DNA from: CAITWD01 sp963842065
Lineage (GTDB): Bacteria > Actinomycetota > Thermoleophilia > Miltoncostaeales > Miltoncostaeaceae
Direction: 5' to 3'
Assembly (NCBI GenBank): GCA_963842065.1
Contig: CAWJEW010000003.1
Location: 1 to 64,000 of the forward strand
DNA: 64,000 nt
Within the stretch, counting starts at the first letter, position 1. Every line of letters begins with the position of its first letter. The position numbers and the translations under genes are program-made. Below are positions 9,367 to 18,322 of this stretch, piece by piece. The notes below the pieces were generated by a model, which saw nothing but the letters and a program-made list of their open reading frames with translations, was not told the origin of the DNA and did no database searches.

Positions 9367-9609
9367 CTCCCTCTCCGCGTGCGGTGGCTGGCCCTGGTCG
9401 CGGGAGCCCACGGGGCGCTACGACCTACGACACAATCGTCCACGCGGCGACGGGGCGGCGGGCAGGGCTGATGGTCCCATTTTCCGGCGTCGTCCGACCT
9501 TCGTCGCCATTCCTGGTCGAGCGGTCAGGCGACGTGGGAACACGCTGGGCGTGCAGCCAGCGTCCGGTGGTCGGCGCTCATCCCGGGGCGGGTGGCCTCG
9601 GCGACGACG
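9367..9609. other. intergenic region upstream of gltA
   Basis: I see no gene. This must hold the gltA promoter (minus strand), but I cannot assign -35/-10 boxes with confidence. Confidence 0.3.
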
Positions 9610-9948
9610 GTGGCCATCGAGAAGTCGGGCGCCCTGAAGCCCAACTTCGCCCATGCGGGCGGCCACTACGCGCGCTTCCTTGAGGAGCGGCGCTAAGACT
9701 ATGAGAAGGCAGAGAAGTACTACCGGATCGCCTGCGCAGAACCGCCCGCAAAGAACACCCACGTCACCCCCCACGGCTTCTACGCACGTTTTCTGTGGCG
9801 GGTCCGGCGCGACGATGACGCGGCGGAGGCGATGTTCAAGCAGGCGCTCGCCGCAAGCACCGGCGAGAACAACGCGGTCTCTTTGTACGCCGACTTCCTC
9901 TCTGAGTCGCGGTTCGATGGTCTTGCCCGAGTTTCGTTGACTCGGTGA
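9610..9948 (+). pseudogene. tetratricopeptide-like repeat protein fragment
   Basis: The frame reads VAIEKSGALKPNFAHAGGHY then ARFLEERR, an in-frame TAA, then DYEKAEKYYRIACAEPPAKN, GFYARFLWRVRRDDDAAEAMFKQAL and SLYADFLS. The A-x-FL...DYEKAEKYYRxAL pattern with ~34-residue spacing is tetratricopeptide-like. The internal stop and the abrupt end at the IS3 boundary (9946) indicate a decayed internal piece of a larger gene. Confidence 0.55.
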
Positions 9949-10008
9949 TCTACCCCGGGTTTCGTAGAGTCGGGTTTCTAGAGTCCTTCGGCAGCAAGGA
10001 GGATTCCA

Positions 10009-10305
10009 ATGCCCCGCCGCTATCCCGCCGAGATTCGTCGCCAGGTGGTCGAGCTCGCCCGCTCAGGCACCAAGGTCACCCAGCTGGCGACCACCTTCAT
10101 GGTCTTTGAGGCGACGATCTACAACTGGCTGCGCCAGGATCGCATCGACCGAGGTGAGATTGCCGGAGCCAGCACCGACATGGCGCTGGAGCTCGCCGCC
10201 GCAAAGCGGCGCATCCGCCAGCTGGAAACCGAGCTGGCGGTGGCCCGCAAGCTCAACGAGGTCTTCCTCGAGCAGGGGGTCTCCCCAAAAGGCTCTTCCA
10301 GGTGA
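10009..10305 (+). CDS. IS3-family transposase OrfA
   Basis: The product is 98 residues: MPRRYPAEIRRQVVELARSG with a helix-turn-helix (TKVTQLATTFMVFEATIYNW) and then a leucine-zipper region (LAAAKRRIRQLETELAVARK). OrfA binds the IS ends. It overlaps the OrfB frame by 4 bases, where programmed frameshifting normally makes the OrfAB fusion. AAGGAGG lies upstream of the ATG. Confidence 0.85.
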   Translation: MPRRYPAEIRRQVVELARSGTKVTQLATTFMVFEATIYNWLRQDRIDRGEIAGASTDMALELAAAKRRIRQLETELAVARKLNEVFLEQGVSPKGSSR

Positions 10306-10873
10306 TCGATGCCCTGACGGGTGAAGGCATCAACGTGCGCCACGCCTGCCGGCGTGTGGGGGTCAGTGAGTCTGGCTACTACGCCTGGCGCAGCCGGCCC
10401 GCTTCACCGCGGGCGCTACGGCACATCTTCTTGGCGACTCAAGATCACCCAGGTTCACCGCGACTCCGGCGGCGTCTACGGCGCCCACCGCGTCACCGCC
10501 GAGCTGCGCTTCGGCCGCCAGATCATCGTCGGCCACAACGCCGTCGCACAGATCATGCATGAGCTCGGCATCAAGGGCGTCCCCAGACGCCGCTTGCCGC
10601 GCGGCGCCCGGGTGGGCAACGTGGGCTTCGTGCAGCGACGGTTCGGACGCAGCGCTCCCGATCAGCTTTGGATGACCGACATCACCGAGCACCCCACCCC
10701 CAGAAGGCAAGGTGTACTGCTGCGCGGTCATCGACGCATTCTCGCGCTACATCGTCGGCTGGTCGGTCGACAGCACCCAAACGACTGTGCTCGTCACCAA
10801 TGCGCTCGGAATGGCCATCCGTCGGCGCAGCATCGAAGATGGCCTGGTGATCCACACCGACAGGGGTGTCCAA

Positions 10874-12329
10874 GGCGGATTCAATCGGTCGTCGCAACAC
10901 CGGCTTGTTGGACAGAGAGTAGATGCTCGTCGAGGGCCTCTGCCGGTGTCCTCCATCCGAGCGTCTTGCGTGGCCGCGTGTTGAGGGCGTGAGCGACGGC
11001 GTCGAGGTCCCAAGCGGTGTGTCTGGTGAGGTCGGTGCCCTTGGGGAAGTACTGGCGCAAGAGGCCGTTGGTGTTTTCATTTGTGCCGCGCTGCCAGGGC
11101 GAGTGCGGGTCGCGAAAGTAGATCTCAAGGCCGGTCGCGATCCGCAGCCGCGCATGCTGGGACATCTCGGATCCCTGGTCCCAGGTCAGCGACTGGCGCA
11201 GCTGCTCGGGCAGTGTCGTGATCGAGGTGGTGATGGCGTCCCGGACGGCCTCGGCCCCGTGCCCGGCGAGCGCGGGCCCGTTCTTGACCCGGGGCGCGTC
11301 GTCGTACCCGTCCATGCGAGGCAGGTGCAACAGCATCACAAACCGGGTGGTGCGCTCCACCAGGGTGCCGATCGCCGAGCGTCCCAACCCGAGGATGAGA
11401 TCGCCCTCCCAGTGGCCGGGAACCGCACGGTCCCGGGCCTCGGCGGGGCGCTCAGAGATCATGATCTCGGGGCTGACGAACGCCTTGCCCCGGCCCCGGG
11501 TACGCGCCTGGGGCACGCGCAGCGCACGCCCGGTGCGAAGGCACGCGGCCAGCTCGCGACGCAACGCCCCGCGGCCCTGGACATAGAGCGCCTGGTAGAT
11601 CGCCTCGTGCGAGATCCGCATGGACGCATCATCGGGGAAATCGACCGCCAAGCGGGGTGAGATCTGCTCCTGAGCTCCACGATGTGGCCCAGCGCCGGTC
11701 GGCGTGGCGCCCGTGACGCCGCCCGATCCAACGCACATCGGGCCCCTCGACGCGCTCGCCGTCAGGCCTGGCGATCACACCGGCCAGGCGATCGTTGACG
11801 TACTGGCGAAGCACGTCGTTGGCGGCGAGCTTGGAGACCTTGGGGCGGCTGGCGCGCCGCTCGGCGTGCCAGTGTGCGGTCGTTGCCCGGTATTCCAGGC
11901 GATACGTGCGCGTGGAGGCATTGCGCCGAAGCTCTCAGCGAAATCGTCGAGGGGGCACGACCCAGTCGGTGGGCGATCTCACGCACCCCGGCCCGCTGGG
12001 CGCGCATGATCGCGATCTCTTCACGTTCGGAGAATGACAAATAGCGCCCCGATACCGGGGCCAACGAGATGGGAGGCATCCCGCCAGCCTGCCGGAACCA
12101 CCTGGATCCGACAGCGGGCGATACCCCGGCCTGCGCGGCGGCGTCCTCCGTCGATAGGCCCTGGGCAACGGCCTCCCAGAACCGCACCCGATCCTCGCGC
12201 CGCGCTGTGGACGGCCGACCTGGTGACCACATCTGGCCCCGCATCGCACGGACGGCTTGTTGACGCTCCCGAACACCCATCGCTGACCACCTCCATCTCG
12301 AGGTGTTGCGACGACCGATTGAATCCGCC
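10874..12329 (-). mobile_element. IS30-family insertion sequence
   Basis: This 1456-bp element has a perfect 28-bp terminal inverted repeat beginning GGCGGATTCAATCGGTCGTC. It is flanked by a 3-bp target duplication CAA (10871-10873 and 12330-12332), inside the IS3 OrfB codons. Confidence 0.93.
10881..12280 (-). pseudogene. IS30-family transposase, frameshifted
   Basis: It starts MGVRERQQAVRAMRGQM at 12280. The IS30 N-terminal helix-turn-helix is LSFSEREEIAIMRAQRAGVR then EIAHRLGRAPSTIS. The C-terminal DDE domain includes RAVPGHWEGDLILG, SLTWDQGSEM and WQRGTNENTNGLLRQYFPKG. The N-terminal and C-terminal parts are in different frames, with breaks near 11940 and 11690. The gene is probably inactive although the element ends are intact. 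Confidence 0.85.
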
Positions 12330-12655
12330 CAATTTACCTCGTGGGCGTTCAGCCAGAAGGTCCACGACCTGGGTATCTCCCCGTCGATTGGGGCCGTGGG
12401 CTGCCCGTACGACAACGCTGTCGTCGAAGCCTTCTGGGGCCGCATGCAGGTCGAGCTGTTCAACCACAAGTCCTGGAAGACCCGCATTGAGTTGGCCTCG
12501 GCGATCCATGACTACATCGAGCTGTTCCACAACTCCCGGCGCCGCCATTCCTCGCTTGGAATGCTCACGCCAACCGAATACGAGAACCGCTACTTCCAAA
12601 CTCACGAAGCCGCCTGACTCCAGATCCGCGATTCCACCAAAGTGGGGCTAGATCA

Positions 12656-13117
12656 GGGTGTCAACGGAAGCGGGTCAACTCCACTCGCGCGCACCCCGAC
12701 CGTCGCTGGTGCGAGAAGCGAAATCAAGCGCGCCATGCCAATGACGATCCCTTAGCTGGGTGATCCCTTTGCTTGCACTGCACAGAGTCTGACTTGAAGC
12801 GCGCGGCGACGTGGATTCGCGGTTGACCAGACCATACTGGCCACGGCGGGCGATCGGGCGAGGAGGTCGCCGCGACGCTTGCGGCCCACGCTCGCAACCT
12901 CGAACGCCACTTGCACGATCGGGATCCCGCCGATCCGGATAGGGCCGGCGGGCGGGCTTGAGGGCGGGTCCGCAGGCGGCGATGATCGTCCAACAACCTC
13001 GCGACGTCGCAACCAGCCCCGGCGATCCGGCCAGCTTGGCGTCGCGGTCCAGTCACCCAAGCACCGGCAGTCACGGCGGGTCCACGGGACCCGTTCCTGC
13101 GCCGAGTGCCCCGCACC
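12656..13117. other. intergenic region
   Basis: I see no gene, repeat or clear promoter in these ~460 bases between the IS3 end and the secreted-protein gene. Open frames on both strands are low-complexity and Arg/Pro-rich, typical of high-GC non-coding DNA. Confidence 0.4.
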
Positions 13118-13123
13118 AGGAGG
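13118..13123 (+). promoter_or_regulatory. ribosome binding site that fixes the GTG start at 13129
   Basis: AGGAGG, 5 bases before GTG. The frame is open much further upstream, so this site decides the start. Confidence 0.8.
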
Positions 13124-13128
13124 TCACC

Positions 13129-13764
13129 GTGTCACCTCGCAGTCTGCCCCTTCCAAGCCACGCGACCGTGGTCGCCTATGCCGCGCTGGCCATCGCCCTC
13201 GGGGGCTCCGTCGCGTCCGCGGCCACCATGATCAACGGCGGGTCGATCAAGCCCCACACCGTGCCGGGGACCGCGCTCAAGAACCACACTCTCTCCGAGA
13301 CCCAGCTTAACCTGTCGGGCCTGCCCGACATTCCCAACCCTTCAACGCCGTACGCGGCGAACTACCTGCACAACAGCGGGTTGGTGCGCCTGTCCGGAGG
13401 CCAGAGCCGCCTGCTGTTCAATCACGCGCCCTGGCAGGTCACCGCGACCTGCGTCAGCGTCAGCCCCGGCGTGTGGAACGCCGAGACGACGCTGCGTAAC
13501 GGCGGCGCGTCGTCGGCCCAGGTCGCGACCGAGTACTCCAACTACGGCCAGTCGCCGTCCAGTGTGCTCGCCCCCGGCGCGACCGCCAACGTCGGCTATG
13601 ACAAGGTCCAGAACACGGCCGGCGAGTCGTACGGGTTCAACGGCGGCTACAACGACATCGACGTCGCGACGCTCGGCGGGCACTCGTACCTGCACGCCAA
13701 CGGCCTGGTCGGGGCGAACGCCTTCGGCGCCGCCTGCGTCTGGGACCTGACCTTCACCAACTGA
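13129..13764 (+). CDS. secreted protein of unknown function, Solirubrobacterales-type N-terminus
   Basis: The product is 211 residues. The N-terminus is SHATVVAYAALAIALGGSVA then SAATMINGGSIKPHTVPGTA and LKNHTLSETQLN: a signal peptide followed by a short 'NGxxIKxxTV...LKNxTL' stretch. I have seen this layout mainly in Thermoleophilia proteins. The remainder (residues ~65-211) is a soluble beta-rich domain with two cysteines (ATCVSV and AACVWDLTFTN), likely one disulphide. No enzyme motif is visible. The start is set by AGGAGG at 13118. A GC-rich hairpin follows the stop. The function is unknown. Confidence 0.85.
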   Translation: MSPRSLPLPSHATVVAYAALAIALGGSVASAATMINGGSIKPHTVPGTALKNHTLSETQLNLSGLPDIPNPSTPYAANYLHNSGLVRLSGGQSRLLFNHAPWQVTATCVSVSPGVWNAETTLRNGGASSAQVATEYSNYGQSPSSVLAPGATANVGYDKVQNTAGESYGFNGGYNDIDVATLGGHSYLHANGLVGANAFGAACVWDLTFTN

Positions 13765-13776
13765 CCATGCCCGGGT

Positions 13777-13802
13777 GCGGGGTCCGTCGGGACGGGCCCC
13801 GC
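13777..13802 (+). terminator. GC-rich hairpin after the secreted-protein gene
   Basis: GCGGGGTCCGTC and GACGGGCCCCGC form an 11-12 bp stem with a tiny loop, starting 13 bases after the stop. No T-run follows, as is common for actinobacterial terminators. Confidence 0.5.
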
Positions 13803-14180
13803 GCGGGTAGAGTGGGGCACGGCGGCAGCGACCGCGAACGGCCCGCGCTGCGCGCACGCGCTCGCCGGAGAGCCGGCCGCCGCTGACCTCGCTGCCCACG
13901 GCGCTCGGCATCCCCGGCACCAATCGCGCCGCCGGACGCCCTAGTGGACCCGGGACGTGCTGTTCAATCCGCCCGCTAGGACAGTGCCAAGGGTCCGCAC
14001 TGAAGTCTTTGGCGCAGACCAGGCTCCTCGTCACGATCAGCCCGGCCACCTGAGGGCGGCTGGAGCTTCCGAGACGGCAGGTCTCGGTCTGATGCGGCGT
14101 CGCGTCGACGACCTCTGCGTCTGGTTTGGGATCGTTCCCGTCGTCGGCGATCTGAGCCTGTTTCAAGCGGAGTCCGTACG
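13803..14180. other. intergenic region
   Basis: These ~380 bases lie between two convergent genes. I see no gene in them. Confidence 0.4.
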
Positions 14181-15173
14181 TTAACCTGAATGCATGGGTT
14201 GCGTTGGACGCCAGTAGGTGAGCGCCAGCAGGACGATCAGGGGCCCGCTGTTGACGTCGGTTCCGGACCCCGTGAGGATCCCCCCAAAGTCCTCAGCCAG
14301 CCAGATCCACACCCCCACCAGCATCGCCAGCACCAGAATCCCGGCGATGTCCCAGCGCGCGAACACCGACAGGCCGATCACCACGCACGCGACGGCAAAC
14401 AGCAGCGAGATCAGGGCCCCGTGGCCCGCGTACATCTGCGACATGCGGGTATCGAGGCCGCTGATCCAGCCCGGCTCCCCGGAGCCCATGCCAGAGACCA
14501 TGCCGCTCAGCGAATCCGCGCCCCGGTCGGAGGGCAGCAGCTGGTAGACGGCAAAGCCGATCCACAGCGCCGCCCACAGCAGGCGCGCGGCCGCCATGCC
14601 GATGGGGGAACGCTCGGCCACCGATCGGAGCGTACCCGAGGCGGGGACCACAACACGGTCCTCGGGCACCGGAAACACGAGGATCGCGATCACCGCGTAG
14701 AGGATCACAGCGCCCGGAAGGCCCATGGTCGGCGAGCCCGCGGTGAACACGGCGCCGAAGCCCTCCGCGAACCACCAGACGATCAACGACCAGCCCACGG
14801 ATGCCGCCAGCGCCCAGCGGACCGAGCGCGACCAGAAGATTCCGAGCGCGATCGCCAGCTGCGTGAGGGCAAAGAGCGTATTCCAGGCGGCGATGTGCGG
14901 TTCCACGAAGTGCGCCATTCCCGTCATCGACTCGCCGAGCACGCCGGGGACCCCGGTTGCCGTCGGCGCCATGATCTGGGCCGGAAACGCCCTCGAGAAC
15001 ATGAACGGCTGGAATTGCAGGGCGGCATCGATGAGCCAGATGAGCCCGAGGCCGAGCTGCAGCATGCGCCGCCGGTCGCGCCTGTCCCAGCCGACGGCGT
15101 CGCGAGCGCGCGCACCGACGGACTCGTCGGCGGCGACACCTGGAGCGAGGTGCCCGACGGAAGGAGCTGTGGT
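14181..15173 (-). CDS. polytopic membrane protein of unknown function
   Basis: The product is about 330 residues with roughly 8 hydrophobic segments, e.g. MLQLGLGLIWLIDAALQFQP, GAVILYAVIAILVFPV, LISLLFAVACVVIGLSVF and IAGILVLAMLVGVWIWLAED. The loops carry FMFSRAFPAQIMAP and EPHIAAWN. This is a DoxX-like layout frequent in actinobacteria; I cannot assign a substrate. The start is the ATG at 15173 (MTTAPSVGHLAPGV), close to a second ATG at 15185. The gene is divergent from the SCO1-like gene, and the ~210 bases between them must hold both promoters. Confidence 0.75.
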   Translation of the reverse strand, partial: TTAPSVGHLAPGVAADESVGARARDAVGWDRRDRRRMLQLGLGLIWLIDAALQFQPFMFSRAFPAQIMAPTATGVPGVLGESMTGMAHFVEPHIAAWNTLFALTQLAIALGIFWSRSVRWALAASVGWSLIVWWFAEGFGAVFTAGSPTMGLPGAVILYAVIAILVFPVPEDRVVVPASGTLRSVAERSPIGMAAARLLWAALWIGFAVYQLLPSDRGADSLSGMVSGMGSGEPGWISGLDTRMSQMYAGHGALISLLFAVACVVIGLSVFARWDIAGILVLAMLVGVWIWLAEDFGGILTGSGTDVNSGPLIVLLALTYWRPTQPMHSG

Positions 15174-15386
15174 CATGGGCGGCATTATGCTAGGGGGCGG
15201 GCACGGCGAAGGGGTCGGATGTCACCCTCACCGTTCTCCTACACACCGTAGGAAACTTGCCGCCGGATCGGCGAGTGACGGACGTCCCCTGGACTCGTGG
15301 GCGCATTGCAGTCGGCAGAGGACCGCGCTGCGCGCAATGCTCACCGAAGCGGAGCGACGCACGGCCACATCCAGCCAGGAGGTCCA

Positions 15387-16019
15387 ATGAGCCGTCGAAT
15401 GCTGAGCCTCGCTGCGATTGTGGTCGTGGTCGCGGGCGTCTTCGCCGCCGGTCTCGCGGTCAGCGGCAGCGGCACGTCATCGTTGCACGCCTCCCCGATC
15501 AACCCATCGCTACCCGCGCCCGCCACCGCCGGACGCGATTCGACCGGGCAGCTGGTGAGCGTCCCCGAGGGTGGGCGCCCTGCGCTGGTGACCTTCTTCT
15601 ACGCACACTGCCTGACCACGTGCCCGATCATCGCCGGCGAGATCGCCGCCGCACTCAACGAGGTTGGCCCGGCCACAACGAGCGGGATCGACGTCGTCGC
15701 GATCTCGGTGGACCCGCAAGGGGACACTCCTGCGGAGGTGAACCACTTCCTAGCCGTCCACGACCTTTCCGGCCGGATGAACTACATCATCGGCACGCGC
15801 AGCCAGCTCTCCCCCCTGTGGCAGGCCTGGGACGTCAGCGTCAAACCGGGCGCGGAGATCTACGTCCCGGCGATGCGCATGTACATGCCGCAGGTCAACC
15901 ATTCCGCCGTGGTCTACCTGATCAACAAACAGGGTCAGGAGATCGGGACCTACAGCGGCTCCACGATCATCCCGGTGGCAGACCTCGCCGCGGACATCAG
16001 GACTCTGGTCAATAGTTGA
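15387..16019 (+). CDS. SCO1/SenC-family copper-binding thioredoxin-fold protein
   Basis: This 210-residue exported protein has an N-terminal signal anchor (MLSLAAIVVVVAGVFAAGLA). Its thioredoxin-like core has the copper-ligand motif FFYAHCLTTCPIIAGEI (CxxxC), DVVAISVDPQGDTP, and the distal histidine in QVNHSAVVYLINKQGQEIG. SCO proteins deliver copper to the CuA site of cytochrome oxidase or act as thiol reductases. The ATG at 15387 follows AGGAGGTCCA. The next open frame, a Cas1 fragment, starts 1 base after the stop and is probably an unrelated chance neighbour. Confidence 0.9.
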   Translation: MSRRMLSLAAIVVVVAGVFAAGLAVSGSGTSSLHASPINPSLPAPATAGRDSTGQLVSVPEGGRPALVTFFYAHCLTTCPIIAGEIAAALNEVGPATTSGIDVVAISVDPQGDTPAEVNHFLAVHDLSGRMNYIIGTRSQLSPLWQAWDVSVKPGAEIYVPAMRMYMPQVNHSAVVYLINKQGQEIGTYSGSTIIPVADLAADIRTLVNS

Positions 16020-16020
16020 T

Positions 16021-16620
16021 ATGGGTGATCCCTGTCAAGGTCGTCGCGCACGGCCCAAACCCCTCTTGGAACTACGCCGCCTTTCGTATCGCGTCTGGGA
16101 CGACGGGTGGGACATGCGTTTGAACCTGCCGGCTGTCGCGAAGAAAAAGCCTCGTCGAGCGGCCACGCCGGTTCACGCGATGCTCAACTACGGCTACGCG
16201 ATCCTCGAGACGGAGGCAATCCTCGCCTGCCATGTGACGGGGCTTGATCCGGCGCTCGGGTTGATGCACACCGACACGCGCTATCGGGGGTCACTTGCGA
16301 GCGATCTCATGGAGCCGGTACGGCCGATTGTCGACAAGGTCGTGCTCGACTCAGTAACGGGACGGGAGCTCGCGCGAGGCGATGTCGTCGAGACCCGAGA
16401 GGGCGTCTGCCGGCTGGGCCCTGACCTCGCGCGTCAGCTTGCGGCGTCGGCATTGAAGCTGCTCAGCAGCCTGGTACCGGAAGTCGGGCACCTCCGCAGC
16501 AGCTTGCTCGCCGGGGGCGCCGACAATCCGATGGGCGTGCGCAAACCGTCGAGGCCAGCGATCAAAGTGCGTACCGTCACCCCACCCTCGAACGGTGGGA
16601 GGAGAATCGCCCAAGTATGA
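16021..16620 (+). pseudogene. Cas1 C-terminal domain fragment
   Basis: Residues ~45-150 read AATPVHAMLNYGYAILETEA, ILACHVTGLDPALGLMHTDT, SLASDLMEPVRPIVDKVVLD and DVVETREGVCRLGPDLARQL. This matches the all-alpha C-terminal domain of Cas1 integrase: an E in AILETEA, an H in GLMHTD, and a D/E in SDLMEPVRP, the metal-binding positions. The N-terminal beta domain is missing; the preceding ~40 residues do not look like Cas1. The tail after ~155 is unrelated. There is no cas2, no other cas gene and no repeat-spacer array in the window. It is best read as a remnant, or a solo Cas1 relic from a mobile element. Confidence 0.75.
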
Positions 16621-16689
16621 CGCACATCGATGTGTCGCGGTCCGTGATGGTGGGGCTGTGGCCGCCCGTGCCCCCGGTCGCGTGTGCTC

Positions 16690-16930
16690 AGAACAGGGGC
16701 GGGTAGCGCTCCAGGAGTTCCTTGAGGCGCCGCGACCGCTCGGCGGCGTCGTAGTTCGGGCCGGCGGCGATCGCCTGTTTCTGCTCGCACCTGGCGGGGC
16801 TCGTCGGCCTCGAGGAGTCGGGGGTATGAAACTGAAAGCGTCCGACAGGAACAGGTCCCAGAAGCTCATTTTCAGGTAGCGCACCCCCGACTCGGCCGAG
16901 CCCTTCTCGCGCGGGGTGGCCGGCGTGCAG
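16690..16930 (-). pseudogene. probable IS21 IstA remnant
   Basis: The minus strand reads NRVPCTPATPREKGSAESGV RYLKMSFW, which resembles the IstA core (xPxxPxxKGxVESGVxYVKRNFW). The flanking frames are broken and only ~30 residues are convincing. No element ends were found. Confidence 0.4.
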
Positions 16931-17131
16931 GGGACACGATTCGCGACCAGACCACCGGCTAGGCCGTTCCGCCACCGAGATGGCGGTGGCGAGTTGCCCT
17001 GCCTCGGCGCGCCCAGCGATCTCGCGTGGCAAGCTCTATTCGCGCGCTTGACGTCGATCGCTGCTCCGCGGCGCTGATCCTCAAGCGCGACGCGCTTGCC
17101 GAGAAACCGCACCATTCATCGAGAGCCAACG

Positions 17132-17506
17132 ATGCCGCCCGAAGCGCAGATCACCGACCACCAGCGGCGTTCCATCTCCGTTCGGTTACGCCACATCGAG
17201 CAGCTTGCTGGGAGCCTGCCCAGGGAAGGCATGCAACACGAACTGGATCGACTCGCGGGGTCAATCGCGGCCATGCGGAAGGCCATCGACATCAACGAAC
17301 CAGCAGCGGGGCCCGCGCCAGGGCCAACCGCTCTCGCGTTCATGTGGGTCGATGTTCAAGAACTTCATCCTGACCAGCTCCAGGCCTATGGCGAGTTGAG
17401 CGTTGAGGCGCGGCGGGTGCTTGAGGTCCACGCACGTGACCTGGAGGACCGCGTCCAAGATCTTGAACTACGCGCGAACGCGATCCGGGGTCGCTCCCCT
17501 CGCTGA
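17132..17506 (+). CDS. hypothetical protein, helical
   Basis: About 124 residues from the ATG at 17132 (MPPEAQITDHQRRSISVRLR). It is rich in charged and hydrophobic heptads (LRHIEQLAGSLPREGMQHEL, VEARRVLEVHARDLEDRVQD), so probably helical or coiled-coil. There is no signal peptide and no catalytic motif. I do not recognise it. The end abuts the 308-bp duplication, so it may be close to a rearrangement junction. Confidence 0.5.
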   Translation: MPPEAQITDHQRRSISVRLRHIEQLAGSLPREGMQHELDRLAGSIAAMRKAIDINEPAAGPAPGPTALAFMWVDVQELHPDQLQAYGELSVEARRVLEVHARDLEDRVQDLELRANAIRGRSPR

Positions 17507-17594
17507 CGCGGTCTATCCGCTCGGGTGGCTTGGCGGCCCGCAGTCTGCCGCGGCAGGTCCAGACTCCGCCCACAGACCGAGGCGGACCGCAAGA

Positions 17595-17901
17595 TCGCTG
17601 CCAACGACGGCCACTGCAAGTTCCGGTCCGGCACCAGTCGACGGCGTACCGGTCGTCGGGGCCGGATCGATGCTCGCCGCGTCTGCCCGAGTCGATCACG
17701 GCGGTGACGCCGAGCCGTCACGGCACGCGCCTCCCGGGTAGGGCACCGAGGGACTCGTGCAGCTCGATCGCTCATTGAGCCCTACCGGCACGCATCGGGA
17801 GGATGCTCGTGACCACGAGCCAAGCGGCGAGCGCGATAAGCCCAATGAAGACATAGCCGTCGGTCGGTGAAAAGAAACCGCATTGGGCGACCGTGCCGAT
17901 G
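17595..17901 (+). repeat. 308-bp direct duplication, copy B
   Basis: This is the second copy of 1803-2110. Here the slipin part is only the orphan C-terminal ~50 codons, while the convergent small membrane-protein gene is intact and continues to 17987. Confidence 0.9.
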
Positions 17902-17987
17902 ACGATGCCGATGAGCACCGTCCCCAGTTCACTGGGGATCAGGGTGTCACGGCGAGATGACGTCGAAGAGCCCGCAGGGTGTGTCAC
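17772..17987 (-). CDS. small two-helix membrane protein
   Basis: The product is 71 residues with two hydrophobic helices, ELGTVLIGIVIGTVAQCGFF and YVFIGLIALAAWLVVTSILP, joined by SPTDG. It is polar at both ends. I do not recognise a named family. Copy A of this gene at 1926-2110 is truncated and frameshifted. In the ancestral arrangement this gene was probably convergent with slipin. Confidence 0.6.
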   Translation of the reverse strand: MTHPAGSSTSSRRDTLIPSELGTVLIGIVIGTVAQCGFFSPTDGYVFIGLIALAAWLVVTSILPMRAGRAQ

Positions 17988-18322
17988 CCTGGGCCGTGCC
18001 CCGGGGGTCGACTCGCCGATCCATCGTCTAGCTCGACAGCCCCGGTGAGCGATAGGGACTGCGCGATCGACAATCTGCTCGAAAGGTCATGCGACAGGCT
18101 GCGGCGTTTGTCGTAGCCCGGCGCCTGCTCGTCCGCTCGGGTCATCTCGACGCCTACGACCGTCAGCAGGCGCGGGTCCGGGCGATAAGTAGCAGACGGC
18201 GGCGATGCGGGCCAAAGGGCCTCCGTTCGGAACCTGCGGGCGAGGCGCAGACTCGCCCGGCTCGGCGGCCGGTGCACGGCCCGACGCCGCGCACCGGCGC
18301 GTCGGGATTTCGGGTTCCCGGT
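17988..18322. other. intergenic region
   Basis: I see no gene, repeat or hairpin that I can support here. Confidence 0.35.

Larger units (their letters stand above)
10302..12617 (+). pseudogene. IS3-family transposase OrfB, disrupted
   Basis: The 5' part reads GEGINVRHACRRVGVSESGY (HTH_21-like), then VHRDSGGVYGAHRVTAEL, QLWMTDITEHPT, CCAVIDAFSRYIVGWSVDS and VIHTDRG. The 3' part (12330-12617) reads QFTSWAFSQKVHDLGISPSI, GCPYDNAVVEAFWGRMQVEL and ELFHNSRRRHSSLGML. Together these give the rve-type DDE integrase domain. The gene is cut by IS30 exactly between HTDRGVQ and FTSWAF, and it also has frame breaks at about 10430 and 10700. Confidence 0.85.
9946..12655 (+). mobile_element. IS3-family element interrupted by IS30
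   Basis: The ends TGATCTACCCCGGGTTTCGT (left) and the complement of ...GGGGCTAGATCA (right) align as imperfect inverted repeats. OrfA and OrfB are recognisable. A complete IS30 element (10874-12329) sits within OrfB. Without the IS30 the element is ~1.25 kb, normal for IS3. I could not find a clear target duplication. Confidence 0.8.

Noticed and set aside
12021..12605. Long minus-strand frame across the IS30/IS3 boundary
   Set aside because: It crosses a defined IS end and has no family resemblance.
16600..17130. CRISPR array near the Cas1 fragment
   Set aside because: I looked for regularly spaced 25-40 bp repeats and saw none here or elsewhere in the window.
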